From: JAAZFE01 sp034005635
GTDB taxonomy: Bacteria; Verrucomicrobiota; Kiritimatiellia; CAIQIC01; Lenti-01
Length of the DNA: 12,205 bases
Direction of reading: 5' to 3'
NCBI GenBank assembly: GCA_034005635.1
Contig: JAVEUJ010000072.1
Location: forward strand, 1 to 12,205
A model generated the notes under the pieces. The model saw only the letters and a list, made by a program, of their open reading frames with translations, did not search any database and had not been told where the DNA came from. Shown here one piece after another: positions 1 through 6,831 of the stretch; within the stretch, counting starts at the first letter, position 1, and each line of letters begins with the position of its first letter. Made by a program: the position numbers and the translations under genes.

Positions 1-8
1 TGGTAAAA

Positions 9-28
9 GTTTTCCATAGCGTGGAAAC
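9..28. promoter_or_regulatory. TTTCCA/TGGAAA inverted repeat upstream of folB
   Basis: Arms TTTCCA (11-16) and TGGAAA (22-27) are perfect complements around a 5-base spacer, TAGCG. Outside the arms, G9-T10 and C28 extend the symmetry with one extra T. The repeat lies about 50 bases before the preferred folB start and overlaps the in-frame GTG at 21, which argues against translation starting there. A similar inverted repeat with a 3-base spacer sits upstream of argB. The likely role is a protein-binding site or a small dispersed extragenic repeat. The sequence does not separate these options. Confidence 0.4.
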
Positions 29-74
29 GGGAAGATTGCGGGCGGGGGCTGAAGGGGGGTATGGTGGCCACCAT

Positions 75-485
75 ATGAGCAACACATCTAACAGAAAGCT
101 CGGGGGCGTGCCGGGGCAAGCGAATGGGCCGGAAACGGATTGGATTCATCTGCGGCGTCTGGAACTGCGCGGCGTGCTGGGGGTGTATCCGGAAGAGCGT
201 CATAGGGCACGGCCGATTTGGTTGGATATCGCGCTGGCTTGTGACACGCGGCGGGCGGGCGAATCTGATCAACTGGCTGACACGTTGAACTATGAACTCA
301 TCGAAGAGGCCGCGATAGCCGTGGCGAAAAAGGGGAAATTTCGTTTGATTGAATCGCTAGCAGCCGGGGTGGCCAACGCCTGCTTGGCTCATGCCGGGGT
401 GCAGGCGGTGCGGGTGACGGTGGACAAGCCCGGGGCACTGGCGCATACGCGCAGTGTGGCCGTTGAAATTGTGCGCCGCAACTAG
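75..485 (+). CDS. folB: Dihydroneopterin aldolase (FolB)
   Basis: This cytosolic folate-synthesis enzyme cleaves 7,8-dihydroneopterin to 6-hydroxymethyl-7,8-dihydropterin and glycolaldehyde; many homologues also epimerise the substrate. The 136-residue product has the family landmarks in order. LRGVLGVYPEE (31-41) carries the conserved Glu, here E41. D.LADTLNY (65-73) ends in the active-site Tyr73. FRLIESLA (89-96) contains Glu93, and VDKPGAL (116-122) contains catalytic Lys118. The family is usually about 120 residues, so there is a roughly 20-residue non-conserved N-terminal extension. I chose the ATG at 75. An in-frame GTG at 21 would add 18 low-complexity Gly/Arg-rich residues and lies inside an inverted repeat. 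The purine run at 51-59 is a rather distant ribosome-binding site. Other folate genes are not in view. The gene converges on the nuclease gene, with only 15 bases between the two stop codons. Confidence 0.88.
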   Translation: MSNTSNRKLGGVPGQANGPETDWIHLRRLELRGVLGVYPEERHRARPIWLDIALACDTRRAGESDQLADTLNYELIEEAAIAVAKKGKFRLIESLAAGVANACLAHAGVQAVRVTVDKPGALAHTRSVAVEIVRRN

Positions 486-500
486 CCTGGAACATCTAAG

Positions 501-1370
501 CTAGAGACCCAGATCGATAAATCGGGCGGATCCTTCGTAGGTTTGGCCGCCGGAGGTGGTGAAGCTCACTTGTGCGCGATCGGGGCTGATGCCCTTGAGA
601 ACATGTACGGTGATGCCGGGATTCAGGCGGCCGATCGGGCGGGTCTGGGCGGGATCGGTAGGGTAGATATCAATAGTGCGGGTGAGCACAACATCCTGCT
701 CCTCGACTTCGCGCGGAGCGAAGAGGGCATCCAACCGCGAGACGGGACCGCCGCCATACGCCCAGCCGCCGCGTTTTTCTTTTTTGGCTTCGGCTTCTGC
801 GCCACGCAGGCGCTTCCACCAGCCGGCTTCGTCGCGCTTGTAGAAATCGAGATCACTTAGGTCCGTTCCCATGCCATGGACCCGAGCGAGGCCGTTGCGC
901 ACCAGCTCGTAGCTCAGATCGCGTCCGTCCGAGGAAATAACCATGGCATAGTCGCGGTCCTTGGCGGAGCGGCCCAAGGCATCGGACAGGCGGGAGTGGA
1001 CAGTAAAATTACCGTCGGCAAGAAATTTTTCCGTGAATTTGGTGGCTTCCTTGCCGAGTTTGACGACATCCATGGTATTGGCGATGCCAAAATAGTCGGC
1101 CTGTTCTTGGAGGCGTTCGGGAAGGGATTTTTCCGATTCGGGGGTGTCCACGAAGTAGAGGCGAAAGAGATAGGTACGCGTTTTGATGTTGGAGGGTTTG
1201 ACGTGGAAGCTGTCGCCGTCGTTGCCGGCATTGGGGATGAGATGGCAGCCGGTATATTCGCGCCATTTTTTGGCGGCCAGGGCGTCACGAGGGGCAATGC
1301 AGGTCAGGATCAGGAAGGTCAAGCCGACGTAGGCCAACCACGATGGACGAATGGTGCGTGTCAATTTCAT
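501..1370 (-). CDS. Exported thermonuclease-like protein (SNase fold)
   Basis: A 289-residue protein related to staphylococcal nuclease, which cuts DNA and RNA phosphodiester bonds using Ca2+. Residues 1-32 form a signal peptide: basic start (KLTRTIR), hydrophobic core (LAYVGLTFLILTCIA) and an ALA-A cleavage site. Cys24 is a poor lipobox, so secretion or periplasmic release is more likely than lipidation. The nuclease core covers about residues 40-205. DGDS (51-54) supplies the first Ca2+ ligand. RLYFVDTPE (70-78) matches the family RLxxIDxPE, with Arg70, Asp75 and Glu78 in catalytic positions. Arg134 in DALGR matches the second catalytic Arg. NGLARV (159-164) is the usual strand/helix motif. 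The insert at 85-120 is longer than in the short Staphylococcus enzyme. Residues 220-289 are an additional beta-rich C-terminal region I cannot assign; an SH3-like fold is possible. Enzyme class is secure from the motifs, but substrate and role (scavenging, defence, biofilm DNA) are not. Confidence 0.82.
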   Translation of the reverse strand: MKLTRTIRPSWLAYVGLTFLILTCIAPRDALAAKKWREYTGCHLIPNAGNDGDSFHVKPSNIKTRTYLFRLYFVDTPESEKSLPERLQEQADYFGIANTMDVVKLGKEATKFTEKFLADGNFTVHSRLSDALGRSAKDRDYAMVISSDGRDLSYELVRNGLARVHGMGTDLSDLDFYKRDEAGWWKRLRGAEAEAKKEKRGGWAYGGGPVSRLDALFAPREVEEQDVVLTRTIDIYPTDPAQTRPIGRLNPGITVHVLKGISPDRAQVSFTTSGGQTYEGSARFIDLGL

Positions 1371-1433
1371 AAGATCAGTCTACGGAATGCACCTTCAAGG
1401 TCAATGGGAAAAGGGTTCTTTATGGCCAAAACG

Positions 1434-1596
1434 GGGCGCATCCCCGTTTCATTGACTTCCATCGTCTACTCGTTGAAACAATGGTCAACTGCACGCTGAA
1501 GCGTGGACTACAAACGGGGCGGTGTTTGTAGTACAGCCTTCAGGCTGAACAGATAAACTCGTGAGCTCCATTCGTCAACGAAATGGGGATGCGCCC
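1434..1596. repeat. Nested inverted-repeat element, 163 bp
   Basis: The outer arms 1434-1456 and 1574-1596 match at 21 of 23 positions as inverted repeats (GGGCGCATCCCC start, GTTGAC-like inner end). Inner arms at 1492-1515 and 1524-1547 share ACTACAAAC/GTTTGTAGT next to the 8-base centre. Each inner arm also contains its own stem: CACGC-TGAA-GCGTG on the left (1492-1505) and CAGCC-TTCA-GGCTG on the right (1534-1547). The sequence between outer and inner arms is poorly conserved. The right inner arm resembles a dispersed GTAGTACAGCCTTCAGGCTG repeat I know from environmental Verrucomicrobia-like genomes. There is no ORF, so this is a non-autonomous or structural element. It could also act as a strong RNA hairpin upstream of the Ehr operon. 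Confidence 0.7.
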
Positions 1597-1625
1597 GGCC
1601 AATAACTCCACCCCGGGGCAGGGGC

Positions 1626-1654
1626 TTGACAGGCTGGTTAAACGGAGCAATCAT
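1626..1654 (+). promoter_or_regulatory. Candidate sigma70-type promoter for the Ehr operon
   Basis: A perfect -35 consensus TTGACA (1626-1631) is followed after 17 bases by AATCAT (1649-1654), which matches the -10 consensus at four of six positions. It lies about 150 bases before the first gene and just downstream of the nested repeat, in an AT-richer patch. Start-site position and sigma class are inferred from the match alone. Confidence 0.4.
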
Positions 1655-1700
1655 AGTGTTTAGTTTTCCTAATCCGCATTAATCAGGCGAGTTATATTCC

Positions 1701-1790
1701 ATGTTTGTTCCCTATTTCATCCAAATGCTGCCCAGTTCCGACGATACGGAGCTGCTGCGCGGTGGCGTTGGCTTGGGTCGGGTCGGATAA
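1701..1790 (+). other. Possible 29-residue leader ORF before hyfB
   Basis: ATG at 1701 opens a 29-codon frame ending in TAA at 1788-1790, only 12 bases before the next ATG. The peptide begins MFVPYFIQMLP and ends GLGRVG. No Shine-Dalgarno is evident upstream (GTTATATTCC), and the peptide has no motif I recognise. It may be chance. The close spacing to hyfB is the only reason to record it. Confidence 0.15.
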
Positions 1791-1802
1791 GGCGGGGAGC
1801 GA

Positions 1803-3794
1803 ATGCCGCTGGAAGGAATTTATTTGTTTGGTCTCTTGGCAGGAGCGCTGGCATTGCTGGTGGCGAGTGGAGTGGGATCGCTGCTGATCGGGCAGAGATC
1901 GGCCCGCTGGTCGGTAGCGATTGGAACGGGCGGTGCCGTGGTGTCGTGTGCAGCCGGGTTGCTGCTGGCGCTGGCGGCGCTGGCCATGCAATTTCAAAAA
2001 ACGGCAGCACTACCGTGGAGTATGCCCTACGGAGAATTCCGTCTGGGGCTGGATCCGCTGAGTGCATTTTTCTTGATCCCGATGTTTTTGCTGTCGGGTC
2101 TGGCCGCGGTCTATGCCGTGGGCTACATGGCGCCGTGGAGGAGGCGGAATCCGGGACGGTTTTGGCTGTTTTATAATTTGCTAGTGGCCAGCATGGCGCT
2201 GGTGCTGACAGCGCGCAATGGGGTGTTGTTTTTGGTAGCGTGGGAAACCATGACCTTGGCGTCATTCTTTCTGGTGGTGTTTGATGACGCGGAACCCGGC
2301 GTGGGGCGGGCGGGGTGGATCTATCTGGTGGCGACGCATATCGGCACGGCCTTTTTGATTGCGTTGTTTGTGCTGCTGGGGCGGTCGTCTGGGTCGCAGG
2401 ATTTCGCGACGTACGTGGCTCCGGCCGGCATGGCGGGCGGGATGTTCCTATTGGGTGTGATCGGTTTTGGAACGAAGGCAGGGCTTTATCCACTGCATGT
2501 GTGGCTGCCGGAGGCGCACCCGGCGGCACCCAGTCCGGTGTCGGCCGTGATGTCGGGTGTGATGATCAAGACGGGTATCTATGGCATCCTGCGCACGCTG
2601 ATAATCGTGGGCAGTGTCCCGGTCTGGTGCGGATGGTTGCTGGTGGGCGTTGGGGTCGTGTCGGGTTTGCTGGGGTTGCTCTATGCACTGGTGCAGCAGG
2701 ATATCAAGCGACTGCTGGCATATTCGAGTGTGGAGAATATCGGTATCGTGGCTTTGGGGCTGGGCCTGGGGATGCTGGGCATTCAGTATGGTTCGCCGAC
2801 GATTGCTGCGTTGGGGTTTGCGGGTGGTCTGCTGCATGTGCTGAATCATGCGCTTTTCAAGGGGCTGTTGTTCATGGGGGCGGGGGCCGTGGTCCATGCG
2901 ACCGACACACGCGATATCGAACAACTGGGCGGGTTACTTAAGCGGATGCCCTGGACCGGGGCGGCGTTTGTCGCTGGCGCCGCCGCTATTTGCGGGCTAC
3001 CGCCCTTTAATGGATTTGCCAGTGAATTTCTGATTTATGTGGGGTCGTTCCGGGGTATTTTGGGCGCAGGCGACTTGGCGTTGGGCAGCACGGCGGCTGT
3101 CGTGACTCTGGCGCTGATTGGCGGGTTGGCGGTGGTTTGTTTTGCCCGGGCCTTTGGCATTGTCTTTCTGGGCGAGCCCCGCGGTCCGGCCGCGGCCGCC
3201 GCCCACGAGGTTGTTGCAATGATGCGCTGGCCAATGATTATTCTGGCCGCGCTGTGTCTGATCATTGGGGTTTTTGCCGGCGCAGTGGTGCGGTTCATGG
3301 CACCGGCCCTTGCGATGCTCGTTGGGCCGGATGGAGCGCAAGCCCTCGTTGGCGCATCGCGCGGGTTGCTGCCGGTCGCGCTCATCGCGCTGGTAGTGCT
3401 GTTGGTCGTGGGAGCTTTGGTGGCGGTTCGCCGCCGATTGCTGCCGCGCCAGGCGGGACGCGCAACGGACACCTGGGGTTGCGGATATGCGGCGCCAGCG
3501 GCCCGTATGCAGTACACCGCCACCGGGTTTGCCCAGCCCTTAACACATGGGGCTCGCAGCCTGCTGCGCCCTCGCGAGGTGCAGGCGCCACCGCAGGGTA
3601 TTTATCCGGCGGCGGCATCATTCCGTTCTGAGACACCGGATGCCGCCCAGCACCACTTGTTTGATCCGTTATTTCGGCGGGTCGTGGCGGGACTGGGAGG
3701 ACTGCGCTGGCTGCAACAGGGCCGGGTGCATTGGTATGTCCTCTACATCGTTGTGGCCCTACTGGTTTTGTTGGGATGGACATTCGGGATATGA
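1803..3794 (+). CDS. hyfB: Ehr complex antiporter-like subunit, HyfB/NuoL family
   Basis: A 663-residue multi-pass membrane protein of the complex I / Mrp antiporter family, close in length to E. coli HyfB (about 672). It should form an ion-translocating channel in the membrane arm. Family marks in order: AWETMTL (146-152) with the TM5 Glu148; FGTKAGLYPLHVWLPEAHP (222-240) with TM7 Lys225; SGVMIKTGIYG (251-261) with Lys256; LLAYSSVENIG (304-314); NHALFKGLLF (348-357) with TM-helix Lys353; and GLPPFNGFASEFL (398-410). All residues expected for proton or sodium movement are present, so the subunit looks functional. It lacks the long lateral helix tail of NuoL. The start at 1803 has a purine-rich AGGCGGGGAG at 1790-1799. 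It is the first gene of a six-gene operon, and its TGA overlaps the next ATG. The coupling ion cannot be told from sequence by eye. Confidence 0.9.
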   Translation: MPLEGIYLFGLLAGALALLVASGVGSLLIGQRSARWSVAIGTGGAVVSCAAGLLLALAALAMQFQKTAALPWSMPYGEFRLGLDPLSAFFLIPMFLLSGLAAVYAVGYMAPWRRRNPGRFWLFYNLLVASMALVLTARNGVLFLVAWETMTLASFFLVVFDDAEPGVGRAGWIYLVATHIGTAFLIALFVLLGRSSGSQDFATYVAPAGMAGGMFLLGVIGFGTKAGLYPLHVWLPEAHPAAPSPVSAVMSGVMIKTGIYGILRTLIIVGSVPVWCGWLLVGVGVVSGLLGLLYALVQQDIKRLLAYSSVENIGIVALGLGLGMLGIQYGSPTIAALGFAGGLLHVLNHALFKGLLFMGAGAVVHATDTRDIEQLGGLLKRMPWTGAAFVAGAAAICGLPPFNGFASEFLIYVGSFRGILGAGDLALGSTAAVVTLALIGGLAVVCFARAFGIVFLGEPRGPAAAAAHEVVAMMRWPMIILAALCLIIGVFAGAVVRFMAPALAMLVGPDGAQALVGASRGLLPVALIALVVLLVVGALVAVRRRLLPRQAGRATDTWGCGYAAPAARMQYTATGFAQPLTHGARSLLRPREVQAPPQGIYPAAASFRSETPDAAQHHLFDPLFRRVVAGLGGLRWLQQGRVHWYVLYIVVALLVLLGWTFGI

Positions 3795-4699
3795 AAACCG
3801 CGGCCATCATTCATTATCTGTTGGCAATCGCACTCGCGCCGCTGCTGCCGGGCTTGATCAATCGTGTGAAAGCCTTCTTTGCCGGGCGTTATGGTCCGCC
3901 GATCGCACAAGCCTATTATGATCTGTGGAAGCTGTTTCAGAAGCGGCCGGTGTATAGCCGGACAACGACCTGGGTGTTTCGTGCGGGCCCCTTGGTCAAT
4001 GTGGCGTGCCTGTTGATTGTGCTGGCGTTGCTGCCGCTGGGGCGGATTCCCGCGCTGCTGTCGTTCGAGGGCGATCTGATTTTGGTGGCCTACCTGCTGG
4101 GGCTGGGGCGGTTTGCCACGATCATGGCGGCTCTGGATACCGGATCAAGTTTTGAGGGAATGGGTGCCAGCCGTGAGTCCCAGTTTGCCGTCTTTGCCGA
4201 GCCCGCGCTGCTGATCGGGCTGGCGGCGCTGGCGCGCACGACGCAGTCGTTATCTCTATCACCGATCTATGCGGGCCTGGCGGCGACGCCTACCGGGACG
4301 CTGACGTTGCGCATTCTGTTGGGAGCGGGATTCTTTATCCTGTTTCTGGCAGAGAACTGCCGCATTCCGGTGGATGATCCTCAGACTCATTTGGAACTGA
4401 CGATGATCCACGAGGTCATGGTGCTGGATCACGGCGCAGTGGATTATGGATTTGTGCAGTGGGGTTCCTGCCTGAAGTTGTGGGCGCTGGGTACACTCTG
4501 GGCGGGGCTATGGCTGCCAACCCAGGCGCAGTCCGTAGGGATGAATTGGGTGGTGGGCCTAGGGGCGATGCTCGGGCTCGTGGTGGTGACGGGCATTGTG
4601 GAATCCGCCACGGCACGGTTGCGCCTGCTGCGGGTGCCGCAACTCTTGGTGGGCGCGGGAGTTTTGTGCGCGCTGGGGCTGATGCTCACATTTTGGTGA
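3791..4699 (+). CDS. hyfC: Ehr complex NuoH-like subunit, HyfC family
   Basis: A 302-residue membrane protein homologous to complex I NuoH and HycD/HyfC. This subunit joins the peripheral arm to the ion-pumping membrane arm. Marks: LAPLLPGLINRVKAFFAGRYGPP (15-37) followed by YYDLWKLFQK (42-51), typical of the HycD/HyfC cytoplasmic loop; SSFEGMGASRESQFAVFAEP (119-138), with the acidic and Arg residues conserved in NuoH; and ENCRIPVDDPQTHLELTMIHE (188-208), the acidic loop shared across the family. Length is close to E. coli HyfC (about 315). I chose the ATG at 3791, which overlaps the hyfB stop as ATGA. An in-frame ATG at 3776, five codons earlier and preceded by TTGGG, is a real alternative. 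Three bases separate the stop from the next gene. Confidence 0.88.
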   Translation: MKTAAIIHYLLAIALAPLLPGLINRVKAFFAGRYGPPIAQAYYDLWKLFQKRPVYSRTTTWVFRAGPLVNVACLLIVLALLPLGRIPALLSFEGDLILVAYLLGLGRFATIMAALDTGSSFEGMGASRESQFAVFAEPALLIGLAALARTTQSLSLSPIYAGLAATPTGTLTLRILLGAGFFILFLAENCRIPVDDPQTHLELTMIHEVMVLDHGAVDYGFVQWGSCLKLWALGTLWAGLWLPTQAQSVGMNWVVGLGAMLGLVVVTGIVESATARLRLLRVPQLLVGAGVLCALGLMLTFW

Positions 4700-4702
4700 C
4701 CT

Positions 4703-5353
4703 ATGCAAAGCGGCATTGACAGCATTTTGATTTTCCTGGTTCTGACGAACCTGACCCTGCTGGGCGCCAGTCGGCTGCGTAACGCGATCCGCCTGATGGC
4801 GGCGCAGGGCGTGGTGCTGGGCCTGCTGCCGCTGCTGTTACATGGCGGATTGAGTTGGCCGGGAGTGCTGTTGGGGTTGGGTAGCGCGGGTATCAAAGGT
4901 ATTCTGTTTCCCTTCCTACTCAATCGGGCGTTGCGCGAGACCCGGACTCGCCGGGAGATCGAGCCGTTCGTGGGGCCGGTGTTGTCGCTATTGATTGGTG
5001 TGGGGGTGCTGACCCTGGCGTTTGGGTTCGGCTCGCGATTGCCACTGCCGTGGGCGGCGCCGTCGGCTTTGCTGGTGCCGGTGGGACTCTTTACGATGTG
5101 GACCGGGCTGTTTCTGATTATGGCCCGTCGCAAAGCCCTCACCCAGGTGCTGGGCTACATTGTGATGGAGAACGGAATTTTTACACTGGGCATGGTGGTG
5201 GTGGAGGCCATGCCGTTACTAGTGGAACTGGGGGTGCTGTTGGACATTTTTGTGGCGGTCTTCGTCATGGGGATCATCGTGTTCCACATCCAACGCGAAT
5301 TTGACCACATTGATGTCAGCCAACTGGATGCCCTGCGTGAGGAAGGGCCATGA
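4703..5353 (+). CDS. hyfE: Ehr complex NuoK-like subunit, HyfE family
   Basis: The 216-residue membrane protein has exactly the size I expect for E. coli HyfE. The C-terminal half carries the NuoK-like part: GYIVMENGIFTLG (151-163) with Glu156, then LLVELGVLLDIFVAVFVMGIIVFHI (172-196) with Glu175 and Asp181. These buried acidic residues fit the proton-path glutamates of NuoK. The N-terminal half adds hydrophobic helices with RLRNAIRLMAAQG (24-36) and GIKGILFPFLLNRALRET (63-80), typical of HyfE. The GGTGA around the hyfC stop may serve as ribosome-binding site. Its own stop overlaps the hyfF start as ATGA. In E. coli hyf there is a further antiporter-like gene (hyfD) before hyfE; it is missing here. 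Confidence 0.86.
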   Translation: MQSGIDSILIFLVLTNLTLLGASRLRNAIRLMAAQGVVLGLLPLLLHGGLSWPGVLLGLGSAGIKGILFPFLLNRALRETRTRREIEPFVGPVLSLLIGVGVLTLAFGFGSRLPLPWAAPSALLVPVGLFTMWTGLFLIMARRKALTQVLGYIVMENGIFTLGMVVVEAMPLLVELGVLLDIFVAVFVMGIIVFHIQREFDHIDVSQLDALREEGP

Positions 5354-6831
5354 TTTTCGCCCTGATATTCCTGCCATTGGCTGCTGCGCTGGCGGCGGTG
5401 CTGATTCGGCCTGATCGTCCGCGCCGGGCGCTGCTGGTGACGGCCGCGGCGGGGCATGTCCTGCTTATGGCGTTCTGCTGGTGGTCGCCGCCGGCGTATG
5501 CTCCAGACGCCTGGCTGGGGCTGGATGCGGCCGGACGCTTGTTCTTGAGCGTGACGAGCTTGCTGTTCTTGGCGGTTTCGGTCTATGCCGTCCACAGTCT
5601 GGGGCACGAGGCCCGCGGCCGGCAGCGGGAGGCCGATACCGGCACCGTCTTTGTCAATGCGCCGGAGGCGATTTTCACGGCGTGCCTGCTGATCTTTTTG
5701 TCGACGATGACCGTGGTATGCGCCAGTCGCCATTTGGGCCTGCTGTGGGTGGCGGTGGAAGCAACCACGCTGGCCACGGCGCCGCTGATCTACTTCCACC
5801 GGCACCCCCGCTCGCTGGAAGCGACCTGGAAATATCTGCTGGTCTGCTCGGTGGGCATTGCGCTGGCGTTGCTGGGTAACTTTCTGCTGGTGGTGGCATC
5901 GGCCAATGCGGATGGCGAGGGCGGCACGTTGATCGTGCGGGCGCTGGTGGAGCGGGGCAGTGCCCTGCGAGAACCCTGGTTGAAGGCGGCATTTGTATTT
6001 TTACTGGTGGGCTATGGAACGAAAATGGGGCTGGTGCCAATGCACACCTGGCTGCCGGATGCCCATAGCGAAGCGCCTTCAGCCGTGTCGGCGTTATTGT
6101 CCGGTGCCCTGCTGAATTGCGCGTTTCTGGGTATTCTGCGCGCGCACTCGATTTGTATAGCGGCCGGACTGCGAGACTTCAGCGGGCCGTTACTGGTCGC
6201 ATTTGGGCTGCTCTCGATGGTGGTGGCGGCAGCCTTCCTGGTGCACCAGACCGACTATAAGCGCCTGCTAGCCTATTCCAGCGTTGAGCACATGGGGCTG
6301 CTGGCGCTGGGCGCGGGGTTGGGCGGGGCGGCGATGTTCGGCGCACTGCTCCATGCCGTGAACCATTCGCTCGTGAAGGCGTCGTTGTTCATGGTGGCGG
6401 GCAATCTGCTGGTGGCCTATCGGACCAAGCGTATGGATCGCGTGAGCGGTGCGGTTCGCATCCTGCCGGTCAGCAGCGCGCTCTGGCTGGCGGGCTTGTT
6501 TGCTATCACTGGCTTGCCGCCATTCGGAACCTTTATCAGCGAATTTACGATTGTGAAGGTTGCTTTCGGCCAGGGGCGTGTCGGCATCATTTCTGCCGTG
6601 GTGGCTTTGCTGGCGCTGGCCATCGCATTCGCGGGCCTGTCGCGGGCCGCCTTGAATATGGCCCTGGGCTGTGCTCCTGAAGGGCAAGTGCCGGTGGGCG
6701 AGGCAAGGCCAGCCATTTGGCCTGCGCTGGTTCTGTTGAGTATCGCGCTGGTCCTGGGCATCTGGATTCCGCACGGCGTGATGAATGCCCTCGAGCAGGC
6801 CGCACGCTTGCTGGGCGGAGGTGGGCCATGA
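5350..6831 (+). CDS. hyfF: Ehr complex second antiporter-like subunit, HyfF/NuoN family
   Basis: A 493-residue multi-pass protein of the same antiporter superfamily as the hyfB product, somewhat shorter than E. coli HyfF (about 526). Marks: WVAVEATTLA (133-142) with TM5 Glu137; KYLLVCSVGIALALLG (161-176); GYGTKMGLVPMHTWLPDAHSEAPSAVSALLSG (221-252) with TM7 Lys225; LLAYSSVEHMG (306-316); NHSLVKASLFMVAGNLL (338-354) with Lys343; and GLPPFGTFISEF further on. In the following helix the sister subunit has SGVMIKTGIYG, whereas here it is SGALLNCAFLG, so the Lys is replaced by Asn256. This may be normal for HyfF-type subunits. The strong GAGGAAGGG at 5338-5347 supports the start at 5350. Start and stop both sit in ATGA overlaps with neighbours. 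It should form the second ion channel of the complex. Confidence 0.88.
   Translation: MIFALIFLPLAAALAAVLIRPDRPRRALLVTAAAGHVLLMAFCWWSPPAYAPDAWLGLDAAGRLFLSVTSLLFLAVSVYAVHSLGHEARGRQREADTGTVFVNAPEAIFTACLLIFLSTMTVVCASRHLGLLWVAVEATTLATAPLIYFHRHPRSLEATWKYLLVCSVGIALALLGNFLLVVASANADGEGGTLIVRALVERGSALREPWLKAAFVFLLVGYGTKMGLVPMHTWLPDAHSEAPSAVSALLSGALLNCAFLGILRAHSICIAAGLRDFSGPLLVAFGLLSMVVAAAFLVHQTDYKRLLAYSSVEHMGLLALGAGLGGAAMFGALLHAVNHSLVKASLFMVAGNLLVAYRTKRMDRVSGAVRILPVSSALWLAGLFAITGLPPFGTFISEFTIVKVAFGQGRVGIISAVVALLALAIAFAGLSRAALNMALGCAPEGQVPVGEARPAIWPALVLLSIALVLGIWIPHGVMNALEQAARLLGGGGP

Larger units (their letters stand above)
1371..1802. other. Non-coding region between the nuclease gene and the Ehr operon
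   Basis: This 432-base stretch separates divergently transcribed genes, so it must hold promoters in both directions. I see a nested inverted repeat (1434-1596), a candidate forward promoter (1626-1654) and a doubtful 29-codon ORF (1701-1790). Immediately upstream of the nuclease gene on the minus strand there is a TTGACC/TAGACT pair (1399-1404 and 1377-1382, spacing 16). It would start transcription almost at the start codon, so it is only a weak candidate. No tRNA or recognisable riboswitch was seen. Confidence 0.6.

Noticed and set aside
482..504. CTAGC...GCTAG inverted repeat between folB and the nuclease gene as a terminator
   Set aside because: Five-base arms with a 13-base loop and no T-run. 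The match arises largely from the two facing TAG stop codons.
876..1499. 207-codon plus-strand frame opposite the nuclease gene
   Set aside because: Low-complexity Gly/Val-rich translation on the opposite strand of a gene with clear catalytic motifs.
6717..6827. Upstream extension of the hyfG frame by 37 codons
   Set aside because: The extension lies wholly within hyfF, has no family similarity, and the ATG at 6828 has a good GGAGG and an ATGA overlap.
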